64,000 nt of DNA. Origin: CAYRCU01 sp964422865 (GTDB lineage Bacteria > Patescibacteriota > Microgenomatia > UBA8517). The stretch lies in NCBI GenBank assembly GCA_964422865.1, contig CAYRCU010000001.1, forward strand, positions 1 through 64,000, given 5' to 3'. The notes under the pieces were generated by a model. That model did no database searches. It was not told the origin of the DNA and saw only the letters and a list, made by a program, of their open reading frames with translations. Below, piece after piece: positions 13,407 to 22,081 of the stretch. Each line of letters opens with the position of its first letter. Position 1 is the stretch's first letter. The translations under genes were made by a program, and so were the position numbers.

Positions 13407-15272
13407 CTAGCTTGCTTGTAGTTTTTCCTGCATCTCTGTAATATATTCTTCGGCCTTTATTGCCCAGGGGTCTGATGGGTTGTTTAATATTTTGTTGTGA
13501 TTTCTAAAAGCCCGAATAGCTTCTTTGTAATTTCCCAGTTCCTTGTATCCCAGTCCAAGGTTATAAAAAGCCGGATCGAATTCCGGATCAATAGAAATTG
13601 CTTGTTGATACGCTTCAATTGCTTTTTTGTATTTGCCAAGATCCTTAAAAATGTTTCCAAGTTCATTGTAAGAATAAATAAATTCCGGATCAGTAGAAAT
13701 TACTTGACTGAAAGCTTCGACAGCTTCTTCGTATCTGCCAAGAGCATACAGGGTGATTCCAAGTCCGTAGTAAGAGTAGACATATTCCGGATTAATAGAT
13801 ATCGCTTGACTGAAAGCTTCGACAGCTTCTTCGTATCTGCCAAGAACGCTTAAGATACTTCCGGTGTTTTGTAGGATGTGAGACTGTAATCCACCTTCCG
13901 GTTTGAATAAAGTTATGCGAACAGGCTCTTTAGATGAAGGGTATTTTATATCGAGATGTAAGCCGCCGTCTTCTGAATGATGCGCAAGGCCTATAATGTC
14001 CTTGACACATATACTATTTCCTGATATTTCTTTGTCTGTTACTTCATGATTGCTCAGATAGCCTTCTGATGGAGTAAAATCCCGCCAAAATACTTTTCCG
14101 TTACTTGTAATTAAAAAAGTTAACGAGTGATTGGGCACATCTGCGTGGAGGTATTTTATTCCCACTTCATCAAGCAGTCCTCCACCTAAAATTGATGCTC
14201 CGACACAATTTATGAACTGTGTCTCGACTATCTTTGATGGATAATTTGAGCTGCCGTCAACCTCATCCGAATGTTTATACGGAAAAGCGCAAACGGCTTT
14301 TTGAATTTTTCCTGCTATTTCTAATTCTTTTTTGGCAATAGCATGAACGTCTTCTGATTTTCTCACTCTTTCCAATTCCCGTTTTAGTCTGGGGATTTTT
14401 AAGACATCGTAAAGCCTTTTTTGCTCCGCAGATATTTTTAAGCCGAGTTCGTGTATTACCGTAACAGGTGCTTTAACTTCCATCACCAACTTTTCTATCC
14501 CTCTTCTAAAAATGGCTGTTTTCATTTCTCTTTCCGGAGTTTCAATCGTCTTTACTATCTGTCTTTTTGATTTCTCTTGAAGGCGTTGGATTGGTCCTTT
14601 TTTTGTTTCCCATGGTTTTTCTCCGTCGGCCCTGTATCCTTTTCTGGAAAGTGCCCCAAAGTACACTTGAAGCGACTTGATTCTTCTTTTTTCAATTTCA
14701 TCCGGAGAAGGGTTTTCTCCCAATCTTTTTACCCTTTTTTGGTAAGTCGCTTCTCCGAGAAACCATTCGTCAAGTTTCTGTTTGTCTTCTTCGGTTAATG
14801 CTGTTTTGCGACTGTTTTTTCTTGTTAAAAAAGAGCCATATGCGTGAAACTCACGGGCAATTTTTCTTGCCAGTTCACTGCCGTCTTCAATGTGTGGGAG
14901 ATATTCTTCCAAATACAAGCCCGCTTTTTTGAAAGTTTCACCCAGTTTGAAAATTTCTTTTGCCCTTTTTTCGCGCAACTTGGGTTTTTTGGCATAGGTG
15001 CCACGGTCAACTGCTTTTATCACATCTACCATCTCCCATAACTGTAAATCACGGGGAAGAAATAATGTTTGCCCTCCTTGGTCATTTTTTTCAAGGATTT
15101 TTCTCCTACCCCTTTGCTTCCACCGCTCTCTTGAAATGAAGCGCGGCTCTATGGAATCATTTATTTCGCACCACTTGGCAAAAAATTCCTGGGCGGGTGA
15201 TTCGGAAAATGGAGTTTTTTCTACTGCTTTCCGTGTTTCCCAAATAAGCTCTGATTCAAAATTACCGGTCAT
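13407..15272 (-). CDS. Transglutaminase-like + TPR protein
   Basis: A 621-residue soluble protein. The first 330 residues are charged and helical with no recognised domain. At about 350-440 is a segment with the transglutaminase-like order Cys (ETQFINCVGAS), His (PNHSLTFLI) and Asp (FWRDFTPSEGY), similar in logic to the transglutaminase-like domains found fused to TPRs. The C-terminal 150 residues hold four TPR units of 34 residues (GRYEEAVEAFSQAISINPEY and relatives). Two neighbouring TPR units share 41 identical nucleotides, showing recent internal duplication. No signal peptide is seen. Likely a protein-interaction or peptidase-like scaffold; function unknown. Confidence 0.65.
   Translation of the reverse strand: MTGNFESELIWETRKAVEKTPFSESPAQEFFAKWCEINDSIEPRFISRERWKQRGRRKILEKNDQGGQTLFLPRDLQLWEMVDVIKAVDRGTYAKKPKLREKRAKEIFKLGETFKKAGLYLEEYLPHIEDGSELARKIAREFHAYGSFLTRKNSRKTALTEEDKQKLDEWFLGEATYQKRVKRLGENPSPDEIEKRRIKSLQVYFGALSRKGYRADGEKPWETKKGPIQRLQEKSKRQIVKTIETPEREMKTAIFRRGIEKLVMEVKAPVTVIHELGLKISAEQKRLYDVLKIPRLKRELERVRKSEDVHAIAKKELEIAGKIQKAVCAFPYKHSDEVDGSSNYPSKIVETQFINCVGASILGGGLLDEVGIKYLHADVPNHSLTFLITSNGKVFWRDFTPSEGYLSNHEVTDKEISGNSICVKDIIGLAHHSEDGGLHLDIKYPSSKEPVRITLFKPEGGLQSHILQNTGSILSVLGRYEEAVEAFSQAISINPEYVYSYYGLGITLYALGRYEEAVEAFSQVISTDPEFIYSYNELGNIFKDLGKYKKAIEAYQQAISIDPEFDPAFYNLGLGYKELGNYKEAIRAFRNHNKILNNPSDPWAIKAEEYITEMQEKLQAS
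13703..13845. repeat. Intragenic TPR-encoding tandem duplication
   Basis: A 41-bp sequence at 13703-13743 recurs identically at 13805-13845, a period of 102 bp, which equals one 34-residue TPR. The identity at synonymous positions points to recent duplication or gene conversion rather than protein-level constraint. Confidence 0.8.
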
Positions 15273-15356
15273 TTTGTGTTATATATTATTCCACATTTTT
15301 GTCATTTTTGCTTCCTTTGTCATTTCTGCCCCTCATTGTCATTACCACCTCCCCCC

Positions 15357-15632
15357 ATTGTCATTCCCGCGAAAGCGGGAATCTAGCGGGAGTGACGGGA
15401 GAGTTGGGGATGCCCCTGGATTCCCGATCAGGTCGGGAATGACAGGGGGAAAAGTTGGGAATGACTGGGGAAAAGTTGGGAATGACGGGGGGGGAAAAGT
15501 TGGGAATGACAGAACACGCTCATTGTCATTCCCGCGGAAGCGGGAATCTAGAAGAAATAGTGGGTTGGTCTGGAAGTGTTCCTGGATTCCCGATCAGGTC
15601 GGGAATGACAGGGGAGAAGTTGGGAATGACAG
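15357..15632. repeat. Palindromic intergenic repeat block (ATTCCCGC..GCGGGAAT type)
   Basis: Two composite units are present. Each has a first palindrome ATTCCCGC-N4-GCGGGAAT (15363-15382 and 15528-15547), a spacer of about 38 bp, and a second palindrome ATTCCCGA-N5-TCGGGAAT (15420-15440 and 15586-15606). Between and after them are short direct copies of AAGTTGGGAATGAC (four copies). The ATTCCC/GGGAAT core is like the dRS3-type elements described in Neisseria and similar dispersed repeats in CPR genomes. No spacers of CRISPR type and no transposase are present. Confidence 0.85.
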
Positions 15633-16241
15633 ATTGGGAGTAGTAGTGAGATAATTCCAAAGCAGTGGGAGAGTTCCTGGTGGAATTGAGGCTGTTTTTG
15701 AGGTTGGTTTTGGTATATTTGAAAACCTTTCCCCAATTATTTGCATAACATCTGGGTCGTTTTTAATCTCGGACTTTCTTTCAAATCCCCTTCTGACTCT
15801 TTTGTTTAGTCTTAGCAGAGCTTCTTGTTTTTTTTCCGGAGTTTGGGCAACAACCATTTGAATTATGTCTGCTGCAGCTTGTTGAAGCCCCCTACCTCTT
15901 GTATATTCGTTTTCACCTATCCTACCTGCCCCATGCTTTTTGCCTGTTTCGTAGCAAAATTTAAGAAAATCAGATAATTCTTCTTCTTCACCAAACACTG
16001 CAAGCATTGCATGAACCCTGTCTGAATCGTCCGGCCTGTCTGTTCTAAGATCGTCCGGCCTTGCGCGAAATTTGGTGGCGGCAAGGGATATCCGATCGTG
16101 TTCGGACAGATCGAGATTTAATCCTGCTTCTTTCAAAGCAGTCCTCATTGCCTCTATCTCTGCCTGTGTGAATTCGGTTATTTCCTGCGCGCTCCGCGGG
16201 TCTTTGGATCCCAGCAATGCAATTTTTTGTTCTGCCGACAA
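15594..16241 (-). CDS. Hypothetical protein whose C-terminus lies in the repeat block
   Basis: 215 residues, not recognised. The first 170 residues are a soluble helical protein (DPRSAQEITEFTQAEIEAMRTAL at the start; DFLKFCYETGKKHGAGRIGENEY in the middle). The last 25 or so (PNLSFPTSPLSFPT) are translated from the palindromic repeats, so the original stop was probably lost or displaced by repeat insertion. It shares direction with the TPR protein downstream. Function unknown. Confidence 0.5.
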   Translation of the reverse strand: MSAEQKIALLGSKDPRSAQEITEFTQAEIEAMRTALKEAGLNLDLSEHDRISLAATKFRARPDDLRTDRPDDSDRVHAMLAVFGEEEELSDFLKFCYETGKKHGAGRIGENEYTRGRGLQQAAADIIQMVVAQTPEKKQEALLRLNKRVRRGFERKSEIKNDPDVMQIIGERFSNIPKPTSKTASIPPGTLPLLWNYLTTTPNLSFPTSPLSFPT

Positions 16242-16281
16242 GAGAGCTCTTTATTTTGCCATACGGTAATTATATCAAATT

Positions 16282-16728
16282 TTACGACCTAGTTTTGTTT
16301 AGGGGTTTTGAGCTGGAAAAATCTTTTATGATAAATAGCTTTGCAAGGGCGATAGAAAATTGAATTAAATAAAAGATCAACATGGTGGTAGCCACACTTG
16401 TGAATGGTTTTGTTGCCTCAAGGTGAGAACGGGCAAATATTCCTGCAAAAGCAAATAGTGAAAAAAACACTACAAATAACCAGCCTACTCTTTTGTTCTT
16501 GAAAATGGCATATCCAGTGAATAGCCATGTGAGGATATAAAAGGCTGAAGGAAAAATGTAATAGATTAGAGGATATTTAGAGAACGGTTCAGGTTTTGCA
16601 ATGTAGCTAACATAAAAAGATATTAAAGATATTAATAATATTAGCCCATTTAATGTGTACCAAAATGAAAGGATGAAGCGTACCAATAAATCATACTTTT
16701 TATTTAGTTTGTTGATGATTTTATTCAT
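16282..16728 (-). CDS. Hypothetical four-TM membrane protein
   Basis: 148 residues with four hydrophobic segments at about 14-40, 52-72, 80-100 and 108-135 and a positively charged N-terminus (KIINKLNKKYD) suggesting a cytoplasmic start. No motif identifies a family. Short loops and aromatic-rich helices are typical of small uncharacterised CPR membrane proteins. It stands alone, divergent from the small promoter-bearing gene at 16843. Confidence 0.55.
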   Translation of the reverse strand: MNKIINKLNKKYDLLVRFILSFWYTLNGLILLISLISFYVSYIAKPEPFSKYPLIYYIFPSAFYILTWLFTGYAIFKNKRVGWLFVVFFSLFAFAGIFARSHLEATKPFTSVATTMLIFYLIQFSIALAKLFIIKDFSSSKPLNKTRS

Positions 16729-16782
16729 AAAAGTAATATTATAATTTTTATATTACCATGTCGGAGTGATAAAGCAGATTTC

Positions 16783-16811
16783 TTGATCTATTGGTATTTT
16801 GTAAGTAAAAT
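16783..16811 (+). promoter_or_regulatory. Promoter of the 16843 gene
   Basis: TTGATC (16783-16788), a 17-bp spacer and TAAAAT (16806-16811) make a good sigma70-like promoter 31 bp upstream of the ATG, followed by a GGGAGGTGGAG Shine-Dalgarno region. It decides that the plus-strand ORF, not the opposite-strand one, is the gene. Confidence 0.6.
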
Positions 16812-16842
16812 ATAAACTATAAGACGGGAGGTGGAGATATAA

Positions 16843-17067
16843 ATGTCTAGATCTAAAGAAGCGTCGCCAGAGTATGAGATTGATTTTTCGGCTTCTAAGT
16901 TTGCCGGGATGGGGACGGAATTGAATCCGATTATCCTTCCGCGGGAAACGTATATTGGAACTGCGTCATGGCCGTCAAAGGGTGAGATGTCGAAACCTCG
17001 TCGTGCGCCGGGTGAGAAAGGGGAAGTAGTTGCGCGTGAGGAAAAAGACGTCAATAAAAATTCCTGA
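16843..17067 (+). CDS. Small polar protein, 74 aa
   Basis: Not recognised. The protein is polar and likely disordered, with a central LNPIILPRETYIGTASWP segment and a basic C-terminal part (SKPRRAPGEKGEVVAREEKD). Support comes from context: a well-formed promoter, two overlapping Shine-Dalgarno options (GGAGGT and GGAG) at good spacing, and clean stop before the convergent redoxin gene. It could be a small regulatory or nucleic-acid-binding protein, but there is no motif to show it. Confidence 0.5.
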   Translation: MSRSKEASPEYEIDFSASKFAGMGTELNPIILPRETYIGTASWPSKGEMSKPRRAPGEKGEVVAREEKDVNKNS

Positions 17068-17095
17068 TAGGGGAAGTGATGAAAAGGTTTTTTTG

Positions 17096-17647
17096 TTATT
17101 TCCACTTAATATTGCAGCCGCTGCTGGGGTATTGCTTTGCTTCCGGCTTTTTTCCGCCCAGCACTGCATCTATTGCCGCTCTTAAATCCTTGCCTGTCAC
17201 CGGCTTATTATTACCGGGCCTGCTTTCATCTAACTGTCCCCGATAAACCAGTTCCTTGTTTTTGTTAAATAGAAAAAAGTCAGGGGTACAAGCCGCAGTA
17301 AAATCTTTAGCTACTTCTTGGCTCTCATCATATAAAATTGGAAACCTAAAATCATATTCCTCAACCATCTTTGCCAGGTTCTCCGGACTGTCATCAGGAT
17401 AATTTTCCACATCATTTGCACTAATTCCCACGATAGCCACACGGCTTTCGTATTCTTGTGAAAGTTTGGCCAGCTCTTCGGCTACATGTGATACATAAGG
17501 GCAATGCCGGCACATAAAAATAATTAGAATCGGCTGATTTGTTTCGAAATCCTTTGAAGAAATTTTTTTGCCACTTACTACATCAGGTAACTCAAACTCG
17601 GGCATCTTTGTTCCCAACTTAAGCATAGTGCTTTGTGTTAGTGCCAT
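17096..17647 (-). CDS. Thioredoxin-like (AhpC/TSA-type) redoxin
   Basis: 183 residues with a redoxin fold: MPEFELPDVVSGKKISSKDF at the N-terminus, the active-site CxxC in FMCRHCPYVSHV (about 44-55), and FRFPILYDESQEVAKDFTAACTPDFFLFN with the cis-Pro region (TPDFF). This MCRHCPYV subtype is widespread and annotated as a thioredoxin-family or peroxiredoxin-like protein. It has no signal peptide and presumably acts in the cytoplasm as a thiol reductase or peroxidase. Separated from secA by a 30-bp gap in the same direction. Confidence 0.85.
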   Translation of the reverse strand: MALTQSTMLKLGTKMPEFELPDVVSGKKISSKDFETNQPILIIFMCRHCPYVSHVAEELAKLSQEYESRVAIVGISANDVENYPDDSPENLAKMVEEYDFRFPILYDESQEVAKDFTAACTPDFFLFNKNKELVYRGQLDESRPGNNKPVTGKDLRAAIDAVLGGKKPEAKQYPSSGCNIKWK

Positions 17648-17677
17648 CTTAATGAGTTATTATATACGATTTATCAA

Positions 17678-20383
17678 TCATCCCTTCTGGGGATAGTGGC
17701 ATTTTTTCCACTTCTTGCCGCTTCCGCACCAACAGGGGTCATTTCTTCCGATTTTTTTTCTTTTTATTGTTTGTGAGGTTTTGCCGGCTGCTGCCTGAAG
17801 CTTTTTAGTGGCTTCACTTGCGAGCCCTGTTTGATCTTCTGTATCTATATTTGTTTCAACTTTGTCTAAGGGAATTTCCGGAGCTACTCGCATGCCTACC
17901 CTAAAGATTCTTCGTGAAAGCTCTTCGTCAATTCTATCCAGGAGACTTTCAAAGAGTCCGTAAGCTTCGTTTTTAAATTCCACCAAGGGATCCTTTTGGC
18001 CAAACGCTCTAAGGCCGACACTTTCTCTGAGGTTATCAATATGATCAATATGATCCATCCAAAGGTGATCTATGGAGCCCAGGTACGCGAAGCGTTCTAT
18101 CTGACGCATGACTTTTGGGGTGACTTGGGTTTCTCTGGACTTGTGAGCAGTTTTTATCAAATCGAAGAGAAAATCATGAAGTTTTTCTTTGTCTTTTAGG
18201 CTTTTAAGTTTGGTTTTTATCCCTTCTCTTGATTTTTCATCAAACGGAATAATTTCCAAGATGTTTACAAAGATACTTTCGTAATTTGGTTTTTCATTTT
18301 CCTCCGGCCAGGAAACAAGAATTATATAGTCCACTCTGTGCTTTAATTTTTCAAGAATCTCTTTTTTGAGACTTTTGCTTTTTAGAACCCTTTTTCTCAG
18401 GCCATAGATAATTTCTCTCTGTTGATTTGCTACATCGTCGTATTCTACGAGGCGCTTTCTTGCGTCAAAGTTAAATCCTTCTACTTTTGCTTGAGCTTGT
18501 TCAATGGCGCGGCTAACCAGTCTATTTTCTATCGGTTGATCCTCCGGAAGCTTTAGGCGATCCATGATGGAGCTTATCTGCTCTCCACCAAAGATTCTCA
18601 TTAGATCATCCTCTAAAGACAGATAAAAGCGGGAGGAGCCCGGGTCACCTTGACGGCCCGACCTGCCTCTTAGCTGATTGTCTATTCTCCTTGACTCATG
18701 CCGTTCGGTTCCTATTACATGGAGTCCACCGAGTTTTATTACTTTATCGTGCTCTCTTTTCCAATTTTTGTATTCTTTTGATTTTTGATATTCTTCGGTG
18801 GTTTGCCCTTTTTTGCGCTCGGGAATGGCGCCCCCAAGAACTATGTCAACCCCACGACCGGCCATGTTTGTTGCGACTGTTACCGCACCGGGCTTTCCCG
18901 CGTCAGCAATAATTGCAGCCTCCCTTTCATGGTTTTTGGCGTTTAGGACATTGTGGGGAATCTTTTTTCTTTTAAGAAGTTGGCTTAAGATTAAGTTTCT
19001 TTCGATGGAGGTTGTGCCCACCAGAACGGGTTGCCCTTTTTTGTGTAGTTTTTCAATCTCTATAGCCACCGCGCCGTATTTTGCACGGGTGGTTTTGTAG
19101 ACAAGATCCGGATGATCACGCCTTATCATGGGCTTGTGTGTCGGTATGGCAACTGTGTCGAGTCCGTATATTTTTTTGAATTCTTCGGCTTCCGTAACAG
19201 CTGTTGCCGTCATTCCGGAAAGCACCTCATACATTCTGAAATAGTTTTGAAATGAGATTGTAGCCAGGGTTTTGCTTTCCTGCTGGATTGTGACTCCTTC
19301 TTTTGCTTCGACAGCTTGGTGGAGGCCGTCTCCCCACCTGCGCCCGGGCATTAGGCGGCCTGTGAATTCATCCACTATTACGACACCCTCTTCTTTGACC
19401 ACATACTGCTGGTCTCTATGATAAAGTGCGTTTGCCCGGAGGGCGTTTTCAATATGGTGAATTGTGTCAAAATCCTTTTCGTAGAGATTTTTGACTCCCA
19501 GAATTTTTTCGACTTTTAAAATCCCATGCTCTGTTAAGTTTGCCGACCGGGATTTTTCGTCGATTATGTAATCTGTGTCCGGATTAAGTTTGCCTACAAG
19601 CTGGGCAAAGCGATAATATTTTTCGGTGGGTTCCGCGTCCGGTGCTGAAATAATAAGAGGAGTGCGTGCTTCATCTATTAATATTGAATCCACTTCATCA
19701 ACTATTGCAAAATAGTGGCCGCGCTGGGACATGTGATCAAGGTTGCTGACCATATTATCTCTGAGATAATCAAAACCAAATTCGTTGTTTGTCCCGTAAG
19801 TGATGTCGGCTTTATATGCTTCTTTTCTATCTGATGGTTTTAGGTGCTCCAAGCGTTCGTCGCCGTAGCTTTTATCACTAAAGCTTGTGTCATAAATAAA
19901 GCTTTTTTGTTCTTGAGTTATTACTCCGACGGATAGCCCTAAAAGGTCGTAAATAGGTGCGTTCCAACCGGCGCCTATTTTTGCCAAATAGTCATTTACG
20001 GTAACCAGATGAGCTCCCTTACCTGTAAGGGCGCGCAGATATAAGGGTGCTGCTGCTGACAGAGTTTTTCCTTCTCCCGTTTTCTGCTCCGCAACTTTAC
20101 CCTCAAAGAGGGAAATTCCTGCCATAAGCTGTACATCATAGGGCCTTAAGCCAATTGTACGCCAAGCTGCTTCGCGGACCAGGGCAAAGCTTTCCGGAAT
20201 GAGGCTTTCAAGAGCCTCTCCTTTTTTTAATCTTTCTTTTAATTCAAGCGTCTTTCCCACAAAATCTTCGTTTTTGTATTTTTTTGCTTTTTTGTCCAAG
20301 ATATTTATTTTTTCAACTTCTTTTTGAAGGCGAGAAAGCTCTCTTTTGTTTATATCAAGGACTTTTGAGAATATGTTTAGCAT
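17678..20383 (-). CDS. secA: Preprotein translocase ATPase SecA
   Basis: 901 residues, complete. The Walker A is in EQKTGEGKTLSAAAPLYL, the DEVD motif is in FAIVDEVDSILIDEARTPLII, and motif VI is in QLRGRSGRQGDPG, with the conserved NMAGRGVDI nearby. The preprotein cross-linking and helical scaffold domains follow, and the C-terminus ends in the zinc-binding SEC-C motif GRNDPCWCGSGKKWKKCHY. SecA drives export through SecYEG, consistent with the many signal-bearing proteins in this window. It is divergent from the bactofilin-like gene. Confidence 0.97.
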   Translation of the reverse strand: MLNIFSKVLDINKRELSRLQKEVEKINILDKKAKKYKNEDFVGKTLELKERLKKGEALESLIPESFALVREAAWRTIGLRPYDVQLMAGISLFEGKVAEQKTGEGKTLSAAAPLYLRALTGKGAHLVTVNDYLAKIGAGWNAPIYDLLGLSVGVITQEQKSFIYDTSFSDKSYGDERLEHLKPSDRKEAYKADITYGTNNEFGFDYLRDNMVSNLDHMSQRGHYFAIVDEVDSILIDEARTPLIISAPDAEPTEKYYRFAQLVGKLNPDTDYIIDEKSRSANLTEHGILKVEKILGVKNLYEKDFDTIHHIENALRANALYHRDQQYVVKEEGVVIVDEFTGRLMPGRRWGDGLHQAVEAKEGVTIQQESKTLATISFQNYFRMYEVLSGMTATAVTEAEEFKKIYGLDTVAIPTHKPMIRRDHPDLVYKTTRAKYGAVAIEIEKLHKKGQPVLVGTTSIERNLILSQLLKRKKIPHNVLNAKNHEREAAIIADAGKPGAVTVATNMAGRGVDIVLGGAIPERKKGQTTEEYQKSKEYKNWKREHDKVIKLGGLHVIGTERHESRRIDNQLRGRSGRQGDPGSSRFYLSLEDDLMRIFGGEQISSIMDRLKLPEDQPIENRLVSRAIEQAQAKVEGFNFDARKRLVEYDDVANQQREIIYGLRKRVLKSKSLKKEILEKLKHRVDYIILVSWPEENEKPNYESIFVNILEIIPFDEKSREGIKTKLKSLKDKEKLHDFLFDLIKTAHKSRETQVTPKVMRQIERFAYLGSIDHLWMDHIDHIDNLRESVGLRAFGQKDPLVEFKNEAYGLFESLLDRIDEELSRRIFRVGMRVAPEIPLDKVETNIDTEDQTGLASEATKKLQAAAGKTSQTIKRKKIGRNDPCWCGSGKKWKKCHYPQKG

Positions 20384-20459
20384 GGGTAAATTTACTTACT
20401 GATTTTAGCAGACGAAAGTTGATATTGATACTTTAAAATACTAATGTTACTGTTAGGAT

Positions 20460-21632
20460 ATGAGGAGGTTTTTGCCGGGTTTTATTGTTGTGATTGTTGT
20501 TGGCTTATTGATGGCGCCCATGGCACTTGCCAGTTCGAAGACGGAAATTAGCAAGGATGTTGTGGTTTTGCCTAAAGAAAAAGTGTTAAATGAAGATTAT
20601 TTTGCTGCAGGAGATATTGTGGAGATCTCGGGAACTGTAAATGGGGACGTGTACGTAGCCGGCGGACAGGTTTTTGTTGACGGCGTGATTAATGGAGACT
20701 TGATTGCGGCGGGGGGAGTTGTGTATCTTCTTGGAAAGGTTGAGCAAGATGCCCGAATTGGAGGAGGGCAAGTTGTGGTAGGGGGAGAGGTTGGAGGAAA
20801 TATAACGATTGTTGGAGGGAGCTTGGAAATTGCAAATAATGCAAAGGTTGGCGGGAGCATGGTTGCGGCGGGGGGAAATATTGTGGTGAATGCTCCAATT
20901 GCCGGAGAGATGAATGTTGTGGGAGGAAGCTTGACTGTTAATAACACAATTGACGGAGATTTAACAGCAAGGGTTGAATCAGCAAGACTAACTTCTAATG
21001 CCCAGGTAAATGGTGATTTTGAATATTGGAGCCAGGAAAATGTTTTGGTTGACAAAAATGCTTATATTTCCGGAACTGTGAGCAGGCATGATGTTGCAGG
21101 TGACATTAAGGTTCCAAGTAAAAGAGATCTGACGAAAATTTGGGCTACTATCGGAGTGGCTTTGAAGTCGATAAGCTTTATGACAACTTTGATTGTTGGA
21201 CTTCTTCTTATCAAGCTGTTTCCCAAGTGTATAAAGAATACATCGAGCAAGGTGAGTAAAAAGTTTTGGATCTCGTTTTTTGTGGGACTTTTGGGACTTA
21301 TTGTTACACCAATATTGGTAGTGGTTTTACTCATTACGGTTATCGGCGCTCCTTTGGGGCTTATGATTGTCCCGCTGTTTATAACTTTTGTGTTTATTTC
21401 AAGAATTTTCGGAATAATAGCTTTGGGGAATTTGCTGACTGTGAAAGTTTTAAGGAAAAAAGAGAAAACAATATGGGGATTTGTAATTGGGATTTTGGTT
21501 TATTACCTTTTGACTCTTGTGCCTTTTGTTGGCGCAATTACAAAGGCTTTTATAGTTACAGCCGGATTTGGCGCCGGACTTATGAGCAGTAAGAACACTT
21601 ATATAAGTGCTCGAAAAGAAAATATTGTGTAG
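20460..21632 (+). CDS. Bactofilin-like polymer-forming membrane protein
   Basis: 390 residues. A signal peptide (FLPGFIVVIVVGLLMAPMALASS) is followed by a right-handed beta-helix made of repeating G-x-V-x-G-D-x-Y/I-x-A-G-G units at about 45-200 (VNGDVYVAGGQVFVDGVINGDL and so on), as in polymer-forming cytoskeletal/bactofilin-like exported proteins. The C-terminal 170 residues hold about five TM helices. Thus a surface-exposed beta-helix is tied to a membrane domain. It is followed after 8 bp by the PspC gene, suggesting a two-gene envelope-stress or envelope-structure unit. Confidence 0.75.
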   Translation: MRRFLPGFIVVIVVGLLMAPMALASSKTEISKDVVVLPKEKVLNEDYFAAGDIVEISGTVNGDVYVAGGQVFVDGVINGDLIAAGGVVYLLGKVEQDARIGGGQVVVGGEVGGNITIVGGSLEIANNAKVGGSMVAAGGNIVVNAPIAGEMNVVGGSLTVNNTIDGDLTARVESARLTSNAQVNGDFEYWSQENVLVDKNAYISGTVSRHDVAGDIKVPSKRDLTKIWATIGVALKSISFMTTLIVGLLLIKLFPKCIKNTSSKVSKKFWISFFVGLLGLIVTPILVVVLLITVIGAPLGLMIVPLFITFVFISRIFGIIALGNLLTVKVLRKKEKTIWGFVIGILVYYLLTLVPFVGAITKAFIVTAGFGAGLMSSKNTYISARKENIV

Positions 21633-21640
21633 AATATTTT

Positions 21641-22081
21641 ATGGCTGCAAGAAAAAAGGTTCAAACTCCGCCAAGATTGCTACGATCAGATAAGGACAGG
21701 ATTATCGGTGGAGTAGCGGGGGGAATTGGAGAATATCTTGCTGTTGATCCGACACTTATTCGAATTGCTTTTATTTTGATAACACTTCTTGGGGGCAGCG
21801 GGATTTTATTGTATTTTGTACTTTGGCTAATTATTCCGTCAAATAAGTCACGGGACTTGTTGACCGGAAAGGAAAGTGTCAGAAAGAACGCAGAAGAAAT
21901 CAAAGAAAAGGCAGAGGAATTTGCAACGAGAAACAATTCAAGATACCTGACCGGGCTGGTCCTTCTTGTTTTGGGACTTATATTTCTTTTTGATAATTTC
22001 GGAATTCATTTTTTCGGCCTTTGGAAGCTTTGGCCGCTTGGGATAATTGCTTTATCCTTTGTTATCCTCAGTAAAAAGTGA
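21641..22081 (+). CDS. PspC-domain membrane protein
   Basis: 146 residues. The PspC domain occupies about 12-68, with the diagnostic DRIIGGVAGGIGEYLAVDPTLIR followed by an amphipathic and a TM helix (LYFVLWLIIPS). After a charged linker come two more TM segments of the LiaF/DUF5668 kind (YLTGLVLLVLGLIFLFDNFG and LWPLGIIALSFVILS). PspC proteins sense envelope stress in other bacteria. It is co-directional with the bactofilin-like gene, and its 3' end overlaps the convergent methyltransferase gene by 30 bp. Confidence 0.85.
   Translation: MAARKKVQTPPRLLRSDKDRIIGGVAGGIGEYLAVDPTLIRIAFILITLLGGSGILLYFVLWLIIPSNKSRDLLTGKESVRKNAEEIKEKAEEFATRNNSRYLTGLVLLVLGLIFLFDNFGIHFFGLWKLWPLGIIALSFVILSKK

Noticed and set aside
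20597..21055. Minus-strand Pro/Thr-rich ORF opposite the bactofilin-like gene
   Set aside because: The beta-helix repeats on the plus strand explain it; the antisense frame has no expression signal.
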